Part shown: positions 1-5,503 of the stretch, piece after piece
Numbering within the stretch: position 1 is the first letter of the stretch
How the letters are laid out: each line of letters starts with the position of its first letter
Notes under the pieces: model-generated
Told to the model about the DNA's origin: nothing
Databases searched by the model: none
What the model saw: only the letters and a program-made list of their open reading frames with translations
Source of the DNA: an uncultured Acetobacteraceae bacterium
GTDB taxonomy: Bacteria > Pseudomonadota > Alphaproteobacteria > Acetobacterales > Acetobacteraceae
NCBI GenBank assembly: GCA_937930165.1
Contig: CALGVL010000262.1
Location: forward strand, 1 to 10,096
Direction: 5' to 3'
Length of the DNA: 10,096 nt
Translations under genes and position numbers: made by a program

Positions 1-278
1 CCCACCTGGTGTTCCGGCCGCTGCCCGCCGACGATCCGCGCCAGCGCCGGCCGGATATCAGCCGTGCCCAGGCCATGCTTGGCGGCTGGGCCCCTGTCAC
101 CCCACTCGCGGAGGGGCTGGCGCGGACCATCGATTACTTCCGTCGCGCCCTGGGCCTTGGCCCCGCCTCCACCACCGTCATCGCGCCGGCCCGTGCCGTG
201 GCCTCCGGACTGCGGATCGGGGGGGCTGGGGGGCCTGGCATGGCAGCCGAGGCCCCAGGCGCCGGGGGTGGCGACTAG
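1..278 (+). CDS. uxs: UDP-glucuronate decarboxylase (UDP-xylose synthase), C-terminal part only
   Basis: The gene is open at the left edge, so only its last ~92 codons are present. The visible reading begins H-L-V-F-R-P-L-P-A-D-D-P-R-Q-R-R-P-D-I and continues through an 'LGGWAP...PLAEGLARTIDYFR' stretch. This is the signature tail of extended short-chain dehydrogenases of the UDP-glucuronate decarboxylase branch, where the PLP-DDP-RRPDI block lies near the substrate-binding C-terminal domain. The family converts UDP-glucuronate to UDP-xylose with NAD+ in the cytoplasm, feeding surface-polysaccharide synthesis. The Rossmann domain and the YxxxK catalytic pair lie outside the window. Oddly, about 40 residues of low-complexity Ala/Gly/Pro sequence follow the usual end (YFRRAL), and the DNA there has runs of seven and six G (219-225, 228-233). 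The native stop may therefore differ, or the tail may be a lineage-specific extension. Family call is firm; the exact paralogue is not. Confidence 0.85.
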   Translation, partial: HLVFRPLPADDPRQRRPDISRAQAMLGGWAPVTPLAEGLARTIDYFRRALGLGPASTTVIAPARAVASGLRIGGAGGPGMAAEAPGAGGGD

Positions 279-358
279 CAGGAAGGCGCTGCCGGGACAG
301 GGATCAGTGCGAGCCGGCGCAGCCCAGGCCGCATCTGCGGGAGGGGTTGGAGGATGCC

Positions 359-643
359 ATGAATGGGCATGCGGCGGTCAGAACCGATGGCCATCTCCAG
401 GCGCTGTGGAGCCCGCCCCGCGCCAGCAGGACCGGTCCACGCCCCCACCTGGGCGGTGCCGCTGGTCAATGTGCTGCGGGGCGACATCCCGCTGGCTGGC
501 GACTGACATGCCGCGCCCACCGCCCGGTCCGGCCCGGGAGAGGTGAAGCGGGCATGCGGCGGGGTGCAGGCGGCCGGGCTATGCGCTCTCACCGCATGAC
601 GCAGGGGATCCTGTCCGTCTGGCGCCGGGCCGGGTGGCGGTAG
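359..643 (+). CDS. Possible small hypothetical ORF (94 aa), possibly decayed
   Basis: This ATG lies 5 nt behind GGAGG (349-353), a well-placed Shine-Dalgarno sequence, which is the main support. The product is 94 residues, rich in Arg, Gly and Pro, with no recognised domain, signal peptide or membrane segment. Up to about base 445 its codons mostly end in G or C. Beyond that this frame loses the bias, while the frame one base over (stop at 504-506) gains it and reads WAVPLVNVLRGDIPLAGD. That pattern suggests either a frameshifted remnant near the C-run at 442-446 or chance. An alternative ATG at 363 in the other frame would give a 47-residue product ending at 506. It may not be a gene at all. 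Confidence 0.2.
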   Translation: MNGHAAVRTDGHLQALWSPPRASRTGPRPHLGGAAGQCAAGRHPAGWRLTCRAHRPVRPGRGEAGMRRGAGGRAMRSHRMTQGILSVWRRAGWR

Positions 644-678
644 CGCGCCCCCCATGAGAAGCTGCGCCCGAATCAAGT

Positions 679-704
679 CCGGACAGGCGCCGTACCCTGT
701 CCGG
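679..704. promoter_or_regulatory. Perfect 9-bp inverted repeat upstream of the dehydrogenase gene
   Basis: CCGGACAGG (679-687) and its exact complement CCTGTCCGG (696-704) flank an 8-base spacer, ending 25 bases before the ATG at 730. The same hexamer core recurs nearby as CCTGTCC at 610-616 and GGACAG at 711-716. The symmetry and position suit an operator for a dimeric regulator of the downstream catabolic genes, or an mRNA hairpin in the leader. There is no T-run, so a rho-independent terminator is unlikely. The assignment is inferred from symmetry only. Confidence 0.45.
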
Positions 705-729
705 CCGCAAGGACAGAGGGAAGGGGCGT

Positions 730-1626
730 ATGCGAGTCGCTGTCATCGGCCTGGGCAGCATGGGCATGGGAGCCGCGCTGAGTCTGCTGAAGGCGCCGGG
801 GATCGAGACCTTCGGCGTCGATCCGCGGGAGGCGACTCGGACTGAATTCGCCGCTGCCGGTGGCACCGCCCTGCCGCGCGCCACGGATCTGCCGCAAGGG
901 ACGGAGGCCGTCCTGGTCCTGGTGGTGAACGCCGCCCAGGCGGAGGCGGCACTGTTCGGGCCGGAAGGCTGCGCCCCCCGCCTGGCTCCGGGCGCGGTGC
1001 TGATCGTCTCCTCCACCATGGCGCCCGAGGATGCGCGGCGCCTGGCGGCGGCGGCGGAGGCGAGGGGGTTCCTCTATCTGGATGCACCGGTTTCGGGCGG
1101 CAGCAAGGCTGCGCATGCAGGGGCGATGACGGTCATGGCCTCGGGCTCCGCCGCCGCCATGGCGAAGGCGCGGCCGGTGCTGGATGCGGTGGCGGGGAAG
1201 GTCTGGAACCTGGGGGAGGCGCCGGGTCTCGGCAGCACCATGAAGGTGGTGCACCAGCTCCTGGCCGGCGTGCATATCGCCGCGGCGGCGGAGGCCATGG
1301 CGCTAGGCATCCGCGCCGGGGTGGATGCCCGCACGCTCTACGACATCGTCGTGACCGCCGCCGGCAATTCCTGGATGTTCGAGAACCGCATGCCGCATGT
1401 GCTGGAGGGCGACGAGACGCCGGCCTCGGCGGTGGACATCTTCGTCAAGGATCTCGGGCTGGTCGGGGACTTGGCGCGGGCGGTGGCCTTCCCGGCGCCG
1501 TTGGCGGCGCAGGCGCATCAGCTTTTCGTCTCGGCGCGGGCGCAGGGGCATGGCGGCAAGGACGATGCCTTCGTGATTCGCGCCTACCAGGCGCTGAGCG
1601 GAATCAAGCTGCCCAAGGAGGGCTGA
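730..1626 (+). CDS. ltnD: L-threonate dehydrogenase-like 3-hydroxyacid dehydrogenase
   Basis: The 298-residue product is a complete member of the beta-hydroxyacid dehydrogenase family (6-phosphogluconate / 3-hydroxyisobutyrate dehydrogenase fold). The N-terminal Rossmann domain carries the NAD(P)-binding GLGSMGMGAA at residues 7-16. The substrate-binding motif DAPVSGG lies at 118-124, and GLGSTMK places the catalytic lysine at K172. The all-helical C-terminal domain contains GNSWMFENR (212-220) and VDIFVKDLGL (235-244). The runs LVLVVNAAQ, HQLLAGVHIA and GNSWMFENRM agree closely with Escherichia coli LtnD as I remember it. LtnD oxidises L-threonate to 2-oxo-tetronate with NAD+ in the cytoplasm. 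The start has AAGGGG/GAGGG just upstream. Other threonate or erythronate genes (kinase, aldolase, isomerase) are not in the window, and the neighbour is an aminotransferase. The true substrate could therefore be another 3-hydroxyacid such as 3-hydroxypropionate or 3-hydroxyisobutyrate. Confidence 0.85.
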   Translation: MRVAVIGLGSMGMGAALSLLKAPGIETFGVDPREATRTEFAAAGGTALPRATDLPQGTEAVLVLVVNAAQAEAALFGPEGCAPRLAPGAVLIVSSTMAPEDARRLAAAAEARGFLYLDAPVSGGSKAAHAGAMTVMASGSAAAMAKARPVLDAVAGKVWNLGEAPGLGSTMKVVHQLLAGVHIAAAAEAMALGIRAGVDARTLYDIVVTAAGNSWMFENRMPHVLEGDETPASAVDIFVKDLGLVGDLARAVAFPAPLAAQAHQLFVSARAQGHGGKDDAFVIRAYQALSGIKLPKEG

Positions 1627-1630
1627 GCCG

Positions 1631-1639
1631 CCCCCCCCC
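1631..1639 (+). repeat. Run of nine C residues just after the dehydrogenase stop
   Basis: A C9 homopolymer lies 4 bases beyond the TGA at 1624-1626, in the 72-base gap before the aminotransferase. It is non-coding, so slippage would not alter a protein, but it is a place where sequencing or replication length errors are likely. No terminator hairpin with a T-run is seen in the gap, which is consistent with co-transcription of the two genes. Confidence 0.7.
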
Positions 1640-1698
1640 GCTTGCCCCGGAGGCCCAGGGGGTGTTCCTTGTTCCCGGCGCTGTCGGAGACCTGACGG

Positions 1699-3030
1699 AT
1701 GAACGAGTTGAGCGTGCCGCGTCCCAACAACCTGGACGCCTTCTGGATGCCCTTCACGGACAACCGGTACTTCAAGTCCAACCCGCGCCTGCTCGCGCGG
1801 GCGGAGGGCATGTCCTACTTCACCCCGGATGGGCGGGAGATCCTGGACGGCACGGCCGGCCTGTGGTGCTGCAATGCCGGCCATGGCCGCCGCGAGATCA
1901 CCGAGGCGATCCAGCGGCAGGCGGCGGTGATGGATTTCGCCCCGACCTTCCAGCTTGGCCATCCCATCGCCTTCGAGGCGGCGGCGCGGGTCGCGGAGAT
2001 GACGCCGGATGGGCTGGACCGCGTCTTCTTCACCAATTCCGGCAGCGAGAGCGCCGACACCGCGCTGAAGATCGCGCTGGCCTATCACAAGGCGCGCGGT
2101 GAGAGCAGCCGGGTGCGGCTGATCGGGCGGGAGCGGGGCTATCACGGCGTCGGCTTCGGCGGCATGTCGGTGGGGGGCATCGGCCCCAACCGCAAGCAAT
2201 TCGGCGCCCTGCTGCCCTATGTGGACCACCTGCCGCACACCCATGGGCTGAAGGAGAACCTCTTCGCCAAGGGCCAGCCGGAGCACGGCGCCAACCTGGC
2301 CGATGCGCTGGAAAACCTGGTCGCGCTGCACGGCGCCGAGACCATCGCCGCGGTGATGGTGGAGCCGGTTGCGGGCTCGACCGGCGTGCTCGTGCCGCCC
2401 AAGGGCTATCTGGAGCGGCTGCGCGCCATCTGCGACAAGTATGGCATCCTGCTGATCTTCGACGAGGTCATCACCGGCTTCGGCCGCCTCGGCACCCCCT
2501 TCGGCGCCGAGCGGCTGGGCGTGACGCCGGACATCATGACCATGGCGAAGGGCCTGACCAATGCCGCGGTGCCGATGGGCGCGGTGGCGGTGCGGAACGG
2601 CATCTACGATACGATCGTGAACGCCAGCCCGGCGGGGATCGAGCTGTTCCACGGCTATACCTATTCCGGCCATCCGCTGGCGGCGGCGGCGGCCATCGCC
2701 ACGCTCGACCTGCACCGGCGCGAGGATCTGCCCGGCCGCGCCCGTGCCATGGAGCCCTACTGGCAGGAGGCGGCGCACAGCCTGCGCGGTCTGCCGAACG
2801 TGATCGACATCCGCGACTACGGCCTGATCGCCGGCATCGAGCTGGCGCCGCGGCCAGGCAAGCCGACGCAGCGCGGGATGGATGTCTTCCGCCGCTGCTT
2901 CGATGCCGGGGTACTGGTCCGCGTGACCGGCGACATCGTGGCGCTCTCGCCGCCGCTGATCGTCGAGAAGCCGCATGTGGACCGGATCTTCGGCACCCTG
3001 TCCGACGCGATCCGGGCCGAGGCGGCCTGA
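1699..3030 (+). CDS. Omega-amino acid (beta-alanine):pyruvate aminotransferase, class III
   Basis: The 443-residue product is a full-length PLP-dependent class-III aminotransferase. N-terminal LDAFWMPFTDNR (12-23) is typical of the omega-amino acid:pyruvate branch (Pseudomonas BauA / omega-APT). NSGSESA at 113-119 forms the phosphate-binding loop. GRERGYHG (143-150) gives the aromatic residue stacking on PLP, DEVITGFGR (255-263) supplies D255 for the pyridine nitrogen, and the Schiff-base lysine is K284 in TMAKGLTN. HGYTYSGHP (318-326) and R408, in the position of the carboxylate-binding arginine, complete the active site. The family moves the amino group from beta-alanine or related omega-amines to pyruvate, giving malonate semialdehyde and alanine. 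GGAGA at 1686-1690 is a well-spaced ribosome-binding site. The gene follows the dehydrogenase after 72 bases and probably shares its transcript; both enzymes could meet at a 3-oxoacid semialdehyde. Exact amine donor unknown. Confidence 0.88.
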   Translation: MNELSVPRPNNLDAFWMPFTDNRYFKSNPRLLARAEGMSYFTPDGREILDGTAGLWCCNAGHGRREITEAIQRQAAVMDFAPTFQLGHPIAFEAAARVAEMTPDGLDRVFFTNSGSESADTALKIALAYHKARGESSRVRLIGRERGYHGVGFGGMSVGGIGPNRKQFGALLPYVDHLPHTHGLKENLFAKGQPEHGANLADALENLVALHGAETIAAVMVEPVAGSTGVLVPPKGYLERLRAICDKYGILLIFDEVITGFGRLGTPFGAERLGVTPDIMTMAKGLTNAAVPMGAVAVRNGIYDTIVNASPAGIELFHGYTYSGHPLAAAAAIATLDLHRREDLPGRARAMEPYWQEAAHSLRGLPNVIDIRDYGLIAGIELAPRPGKPTQRGMDVFRRCFDAGVLVRVTGDIVALSPPLIVEKPHVDRIFGTLSDAIRAEAA

Positions 3031-3036
3031 TTCGGT

Positions 3037-3064
3037 CAGGCGCCGGACGACCCTCCGGCGCCTG
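3037..3064 (+). terminator. Strong GC hairpin after the aminotransferase gene
   Basis: CAGGCGCCGGA (3037-3047) pairs perfectly with TCCGGCGCCTG (3054-3064) around a 6-base loop, beginning 7 bases after the stop codon. An 11-bp stem at this place is a plausible transcript end or 3' protective structure for the ltnD-aminotransferase unit. No T-run follows, so it is not a textbook intrinsic terminator, though GC-rich bacteria often lack one. Confidence 0.55.
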
Positions 3065-3094
3065 CCTATCCCGGCGCGGGCTAGGCCGGGGCGA

Positions 3095-3122
3095 TTGGCA
3101 TGGCCTGCCGGCGACCTATCTT
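3095..3122 (+). promoter_or_regulatory. Sigma-70-type promoter candidate for the parD-like gene
   Basis: TTGGCA (3095-3100) and TATCTT (3117-3122) are separated by 16 bases, a near-consensus housekeeping promoter. The predicted transcript start is near 3129, which leaves a short leader holding GGAGG (3135-3139) before the ATG at 3147. GGGCC (3125-3129) and GGCCC (3138-3142) form a short inverted repeat across the start region, and GCCGGC sits between the two boxes. Either could be the autoregulatory site expected for a ribbon-helix-helix antitoxin. Predicted by eye only. Confidence 0.4.
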
Positions 3123-3146
3123 CCGGGCCAAGCCGGAGGCCCAGCC

Positions 3147-3362
3147 ATGCCCAGCTGCAATGTCGTGATCACGGATCATCAGGCGGCACTGGTCGATCGC
3201 CTGGTGGCAAGCGGCCGGTTCCTGGATGCCAGCGAGGTGCTGCGCTACGGCCTCCGGCTGGTGGAGCAGCGGGAGGCTGAGGAGGCGGCAAGGCTGGAGC
3301 GGCTGAGAATGGCGGCGGAAGGGGAAGCCGATGCCGTAACGGCCAGCCTGGGCACGGAGTAG
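3147..3362 (+). CDS. parD: ParD-family antitoxin, apparently without a toxin partner
   Basis: The 71-residue product matches the ParD layout. It has a short N-terminal beta strand (N-V-V-I-T, about residues 5-9) for DNA binding, then a ribbon-helix-helix core with VDRLVASGRF (16-25) and DASEVLRYGLRLVEQRE (27-43). A charged helix (EAARLERLRMAAEGEAD) follows, which in the family wraps the ParE toxin. The length is typical (about 70-90). Antitoxins of this class repress their own promoter and neutralise ParE, a gyrase inhibitor. The start is set by GGAGG 7 nt upstream. Normally parE overlaps or follows immediately, but here only 111 bases separate the stop from the next gene and no ~90-codon frame fits. 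The gene is therefore a solitary antitoxin, which may act on a toxin elsewhere or have become a plain regulator. Confidence 0.8.
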   Translation: MPSCNVVITDHQAALVDRLVASGRFLDASEVLRYGLRLVEQREAEEAARLERLRMAAEGEADAVTASLGTE

Positions 3363-3382
3363 CCCTCCAGCCCTCCGGAGGG
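3363..3382 (+). terminator. Hairpin immediately after the parD stop
   Basis: CCCTCC (3363-3368) can pair with GGAGGG (3377-3382) over an 8-base loop. A second copy of CCCTCC (3371-3376) forms a perfect 12-base palindrome with the same right arm, so two structures compete. It begins directly at the antitoxin stop codon. There is no T-run, and the assignment as a terminator is tentative. Confidence 0.3.
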
Positions 3383-3400
3383 GAGCCCTGACCCGGCCCT

Positions 3401-3429
3401 TTGCCCCCCGCCGCGGACCGCCCCATATT
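3401..3429 (+). promoter_or_regulatory. Promoter candidate for the CobW-WD40-AKR operon
   Basis: TTGCCC (3401-3406) and CATATT (3424-3429) are separated by 17 bases, placing a transcript start near 3436, about 38 bases before the ATG at 3474. This is a modest match to a sigma-70 promoter. I saw no AT-rich palindrome resembling a Zur site, which would have been expected if the GTPase were induced by zinc starvation. Confidence 0.3.
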
Positions 3430-3473
3430 CCCTGCCGAACCGATCCTCCCGCCCCTGCGGAGACCCCCGAAGA

Positions 3474-4466
3474 ATGAGCGACGCCAATCCAGTTCCCGTC
3501 ACCGTGCTCACCGGCTATCTCGGCGCCGGCAAGACCACCCTGCTGAACCGCATCCTCACCGAGAACCACGGCAAGAAATTCGCCGTGGTGATCAATGAGT
3601 TCGGCGAGCTGGGTGTGGACAACGACCTCGTCGTGGATGCCGACGAGGAAGTGTTCGAGATGAACAATGGCTGCATCTGCTGCACGGTGCGCGGCGACCT
3701 GATTCGCATCATCGGCGGGCTGATGAAGCGCCGCAACAAATTCGACGGCATCATCGTGGAGACCACCGGCCTGGCCGATCCCGCGCCCGTGGCCCAGACC
3801 TTCTTCGCCGATGAGGACGTGAAGCGGGCGACGAAGCTGGATGCCATCGTCACCGTCGTCGATGCCAAGAACCTGCCCGCCCGGCTGAAGGACAGCCCGG
3901 AGGCGGAGGAACAGATCGCTTTTGCCGACATCGTCGTGCTGAACAAGATGGACCTCGTCACCCCGGAGGAGGCGGAGGAGGTCGAGAAGCGCATCCGCGC
4001 CATCAACCCCTATGCCGAGATCCGGCGCGCGACCAAATCCGATGTGCCGATCGACTCCGTCATCGGCCGCGATGCCTTCAACCTCTCCCGCATCCTGGAG
4101 CGGGAGCCGGAATTCCTCTCCGGCGAGGACGAGCATGAGCATGATTCGGAGGTGATGTCGGTCTCCTTCGAGGTCTCCCGTCCCATCGATCCGGAGCGGT
4201 TCAATGCCTGGATCAGCCAGCTCCTGGCGCAGAAGGGTCAGGACCTGCTGCGCACCAAGGGCATCCTGCACTACCAGGGCGACGACCGGCGCTTCGCCTT
4301 CCAGGCGGTGCACATGATCGCCGATGGCGACTTCATCGGACCGTGGAAGGAGGGCGATCCGCGCAAATCGAGGATCGTCTTCATCGGCCGCGACCTGAAC
4401 CGCCCGGCGCTGCGCCGTGGCTTCGAATCCTGCCAGGTGGACGCCCCGGCGGCGGACCAGGCATGA
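3474..4466 (+). CDS. COG0523 / CobW-type G3E GTPase, putative metallochaperone
   Basis: The 330-residue product is a complete G3E-family P-loop GTPase. Walker A is GYLGAGKTT at 14-22. The metal-binding CxCC motif is GCICC (66-70, cysteines 67, 69 and 70). ETTGLADP (96-103) is the Walker-B/switch region and NKMD (157-160) reads guanine. The C-terminal CobW_C domain spans roughly 228-320. A short acidic-histidine stretch, EDEHEHDSE (218-226), lies in the linker, where family members often carry metal-binding histidines. These cytoplasmic proteins use GTP binding and hydrolysis to deliver Zn, Co or Fe to client enzymes. No cobalamin genes are nearby, so a role in cobalt insertion is unlikely and a zinc-type chaperone (ZNG1/YjiA/YciC-like) is more probable. 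Its TGA overlaps the start of the WD40 gene by ATGA, implying coupled translation and perhaps a shared task. Confidence 0.9.
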   Translation: MSDANPVPVTVLTGYLGAGKTTLLNRILTENHGKKFAVVINEFGELGVDNDLVVDADEEVFEMNNGCICCTVRGDLIRIIGGLMKRRNKFDGIIVETTGLADPAPVAQTFFADEDVKRATKLDAIVTVVDAKNLPARLKDSPEAEEQIAFADIVVLNKMDLVTPEEAEEVEKRIRAINPYAEIRRATKSDVPIDSVIGRDAFNLSRILEREPEFLSGEDEHEHDSEVMSVSFEVSRPIDPERFNAWISQLLAQKGQDLLRTKGILHYQGDDRRFAFQAVHMIADGDFIGPWKEGDPRKSRIVFIGRDLNRPALRRGFESCQVDAPAADQA

Positions 4467-5503
4467 GCGGCGCGGCAGAGGCGGATTTCCTGCTCGCCTC
4501 CCGCGGCGTGTCGCGGGAGCTGGGGGCCTGGGTGGTCGGCATCGCCTTTGGGCGGGACGGGGCCGGCTGTGCCTTCGGTCTGGGCGATGGCAGCCTGCGC
4601 ATCGCCCGTCTCGCTGCGATGGACGGGGAGTGGCAGGAGGTCGCGGCGCATGACGGCGCCTGCCTGTCGCTCTGCGCCGATGTGAAGGACGGCTTCCTCT
4701 CCGGCGGCGATGACGGCCGCCTGCTGCGCGTCGCCCCGGACGGGGCGGTAGAGGAACTGCACAAGGCGGGCGGCATGAAATGGGTGGACCATGTCGCCGC
4801 GCATGAAAGCGGGGTGCGCGCCGCCGCCATCGGCAAGCAGATCCACCTGTTCGACGGCAAGGGCCAGGCGCTGAAGGTGCTGACGCATCCCAGCTCGGTC
4901 GGCGGCATCGCCTTCGACGCCAAGGGCAAGCGGGTGGCAGGCAGCCACTACAACGGCGCCTCGCTCTGGTTCGTCGCGGCGAAGGAGGACAAGCCGCGCC
5001 TGCTGGAATGGAAGGGCAGCCACGCCGCCATCGCCATCAGCCCGGACGGGACGCATGTGGTGACGGCGATGCAGGAGAACGCCCTGCATGGCTGGCGCCT
5101 CTCGGATGGCCAGCACATGCGCATGTCCGGCTATCCCAGCAAGACCAAGTTCCTCTCCTTCACCGCCAAGGGGCGCTGGCTGGCGACCAGCGGCGCCGAT
5201 TCCGTGGTGCTCTGGCCCTTCTTCGGCGGCGGGCCGATGGGCAAGGCACCGACCGAATTGGCCGGCGGCGACAATGTGTTCTGCACCGCCGTCGCCTGCC
5301 ATCCGCAGCACGAGGTGGTGGCGGCTGGCTTCGCCGATGGGCTGGTGCTGATGGCGGAGATCGCCTCCGGCAAGGTGGTGCCGGTGGCGGCGCCGGGGCG
5401 TGGTCCCATTTCTGCGCTTGGCTGGAACCCGGCCGGCACGCATCTGGCCTTCGGAACGGAGACGGGTTTTGCCGCGCTGGTGGACCTGTCGAAGCGCCCA
5501 TGA
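4463..5503 (+). CDS. WD40-repeat beta-propeller protein coupled to the CobW gene
   Basis: The start is the ATG inside the ATGA overlap with the upstream stop; an open frame reaches back to 4343 but only inside the GTPase gene. The product is 346 residues with no signal peptide or membrane segment, so it is probably cytoplasmic. Seven or eight degenerate WD40 units are visible, with GH/strand-D-type landmarks near residues 23-50, 63-93, 108-133, 141-170, 184-214, 226-252, 269-302 and 312-342. Typical pieces are FLSGGDDGRLLRV (78-90), AISPDGTHVVTA (191-202), WLATSGADSVVLW (239-251) and VVAAGFADGLVL (285-296). Such propellers are scaffolds rather than enzymes. A cluster C274, C279, H280, H283 is present and could bind metal, though this is speculative. 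Coupling to the GTPase suggests a partner or client-recruiting scaffold. The precise function is unknown. Confidence 0.85.
   Translation: MSGAAEADFLLASRGVSRELGAWVVGIAFGRDGAGCAFGLGDGSLRIARLAAMDGEWQEVAAHDGACLSLCADVKDGFLSGGDDGRLLRVAPDGAVEELHKAGGMKWVDHVAAHESGVRAAAIGKQIHLFDGKGQALKVLTHPSSVGGIAFDAKGKRVAGSHYNGASLWFVAAKEDKPRLLEWKGSHAAIAISPDGTHVVTAMQENALHGWRLSDGQHMRMSGYPSKTKFLSFTAKGRWLATSGADSVVLWPFFGGGPMGKAPTELAGGDNVFCTAVACHPQHEVVAAGFADGLVLMAEIASGKVVPVAAPGRGPISALGWNPAGTHLAFGTETGFAALVDLSKRP

Larger units (their letters stand above)
279..729. other. Long intergenic stretch without a convincing gene
   Basis: About 450 bases separate the decarboxylase stop from the next start. Open frames on both strands here are rich in Pro, Arg and Gly and resemble no family I know, so I treat most of them as by-products of high G/C. 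Two things stand out: a small ORF behind a good ribosome-binding site (359-643) and a perfect inverted repeat (679-704). Both are listed separately. I see no tRNA, riboswitch or insertion-sequence end. Confidence 0.6.

Noticed and set aside
1303..2976. 557-codon open frame on the minus strand opposite the aminotransferase
   Set aside because: Its product is rich in His, Arg, Gln and Asp in the pattern produced by reading the complement of GC-biased codons; it has no recognisable domain, and the opposing gene is clearly real.
3081..4313. 410-codon minus-strand frame over parD and the CobW gene
   Set aside because: Same antisense-shadow composition, and it spans two real genes and an intergenic gap. 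It is too implausible to be a gene and does not resemble a ParE toxin.
4343..4462. Upstream 40-codon extension of the WD40 protein
   Set aside because: It lies inside the CobW gene in another frame, lacks propeller-like sequence, and the ATGA overlap at 4463 is the natural start.
4271..5443. 390-codon minus-strand frame opposite the WD40 gene
   Set aside because: Antisense shadow of a well-supported beta-propeller gene; no motif and no ribosome-binding site.
5008..5499. 164-codon N-terminal extension of the aldo/keto reductase
   Set aside because: It is out-of-frame WD40 coding sequence; the barrel's first strand begins at the ATG at 5500.
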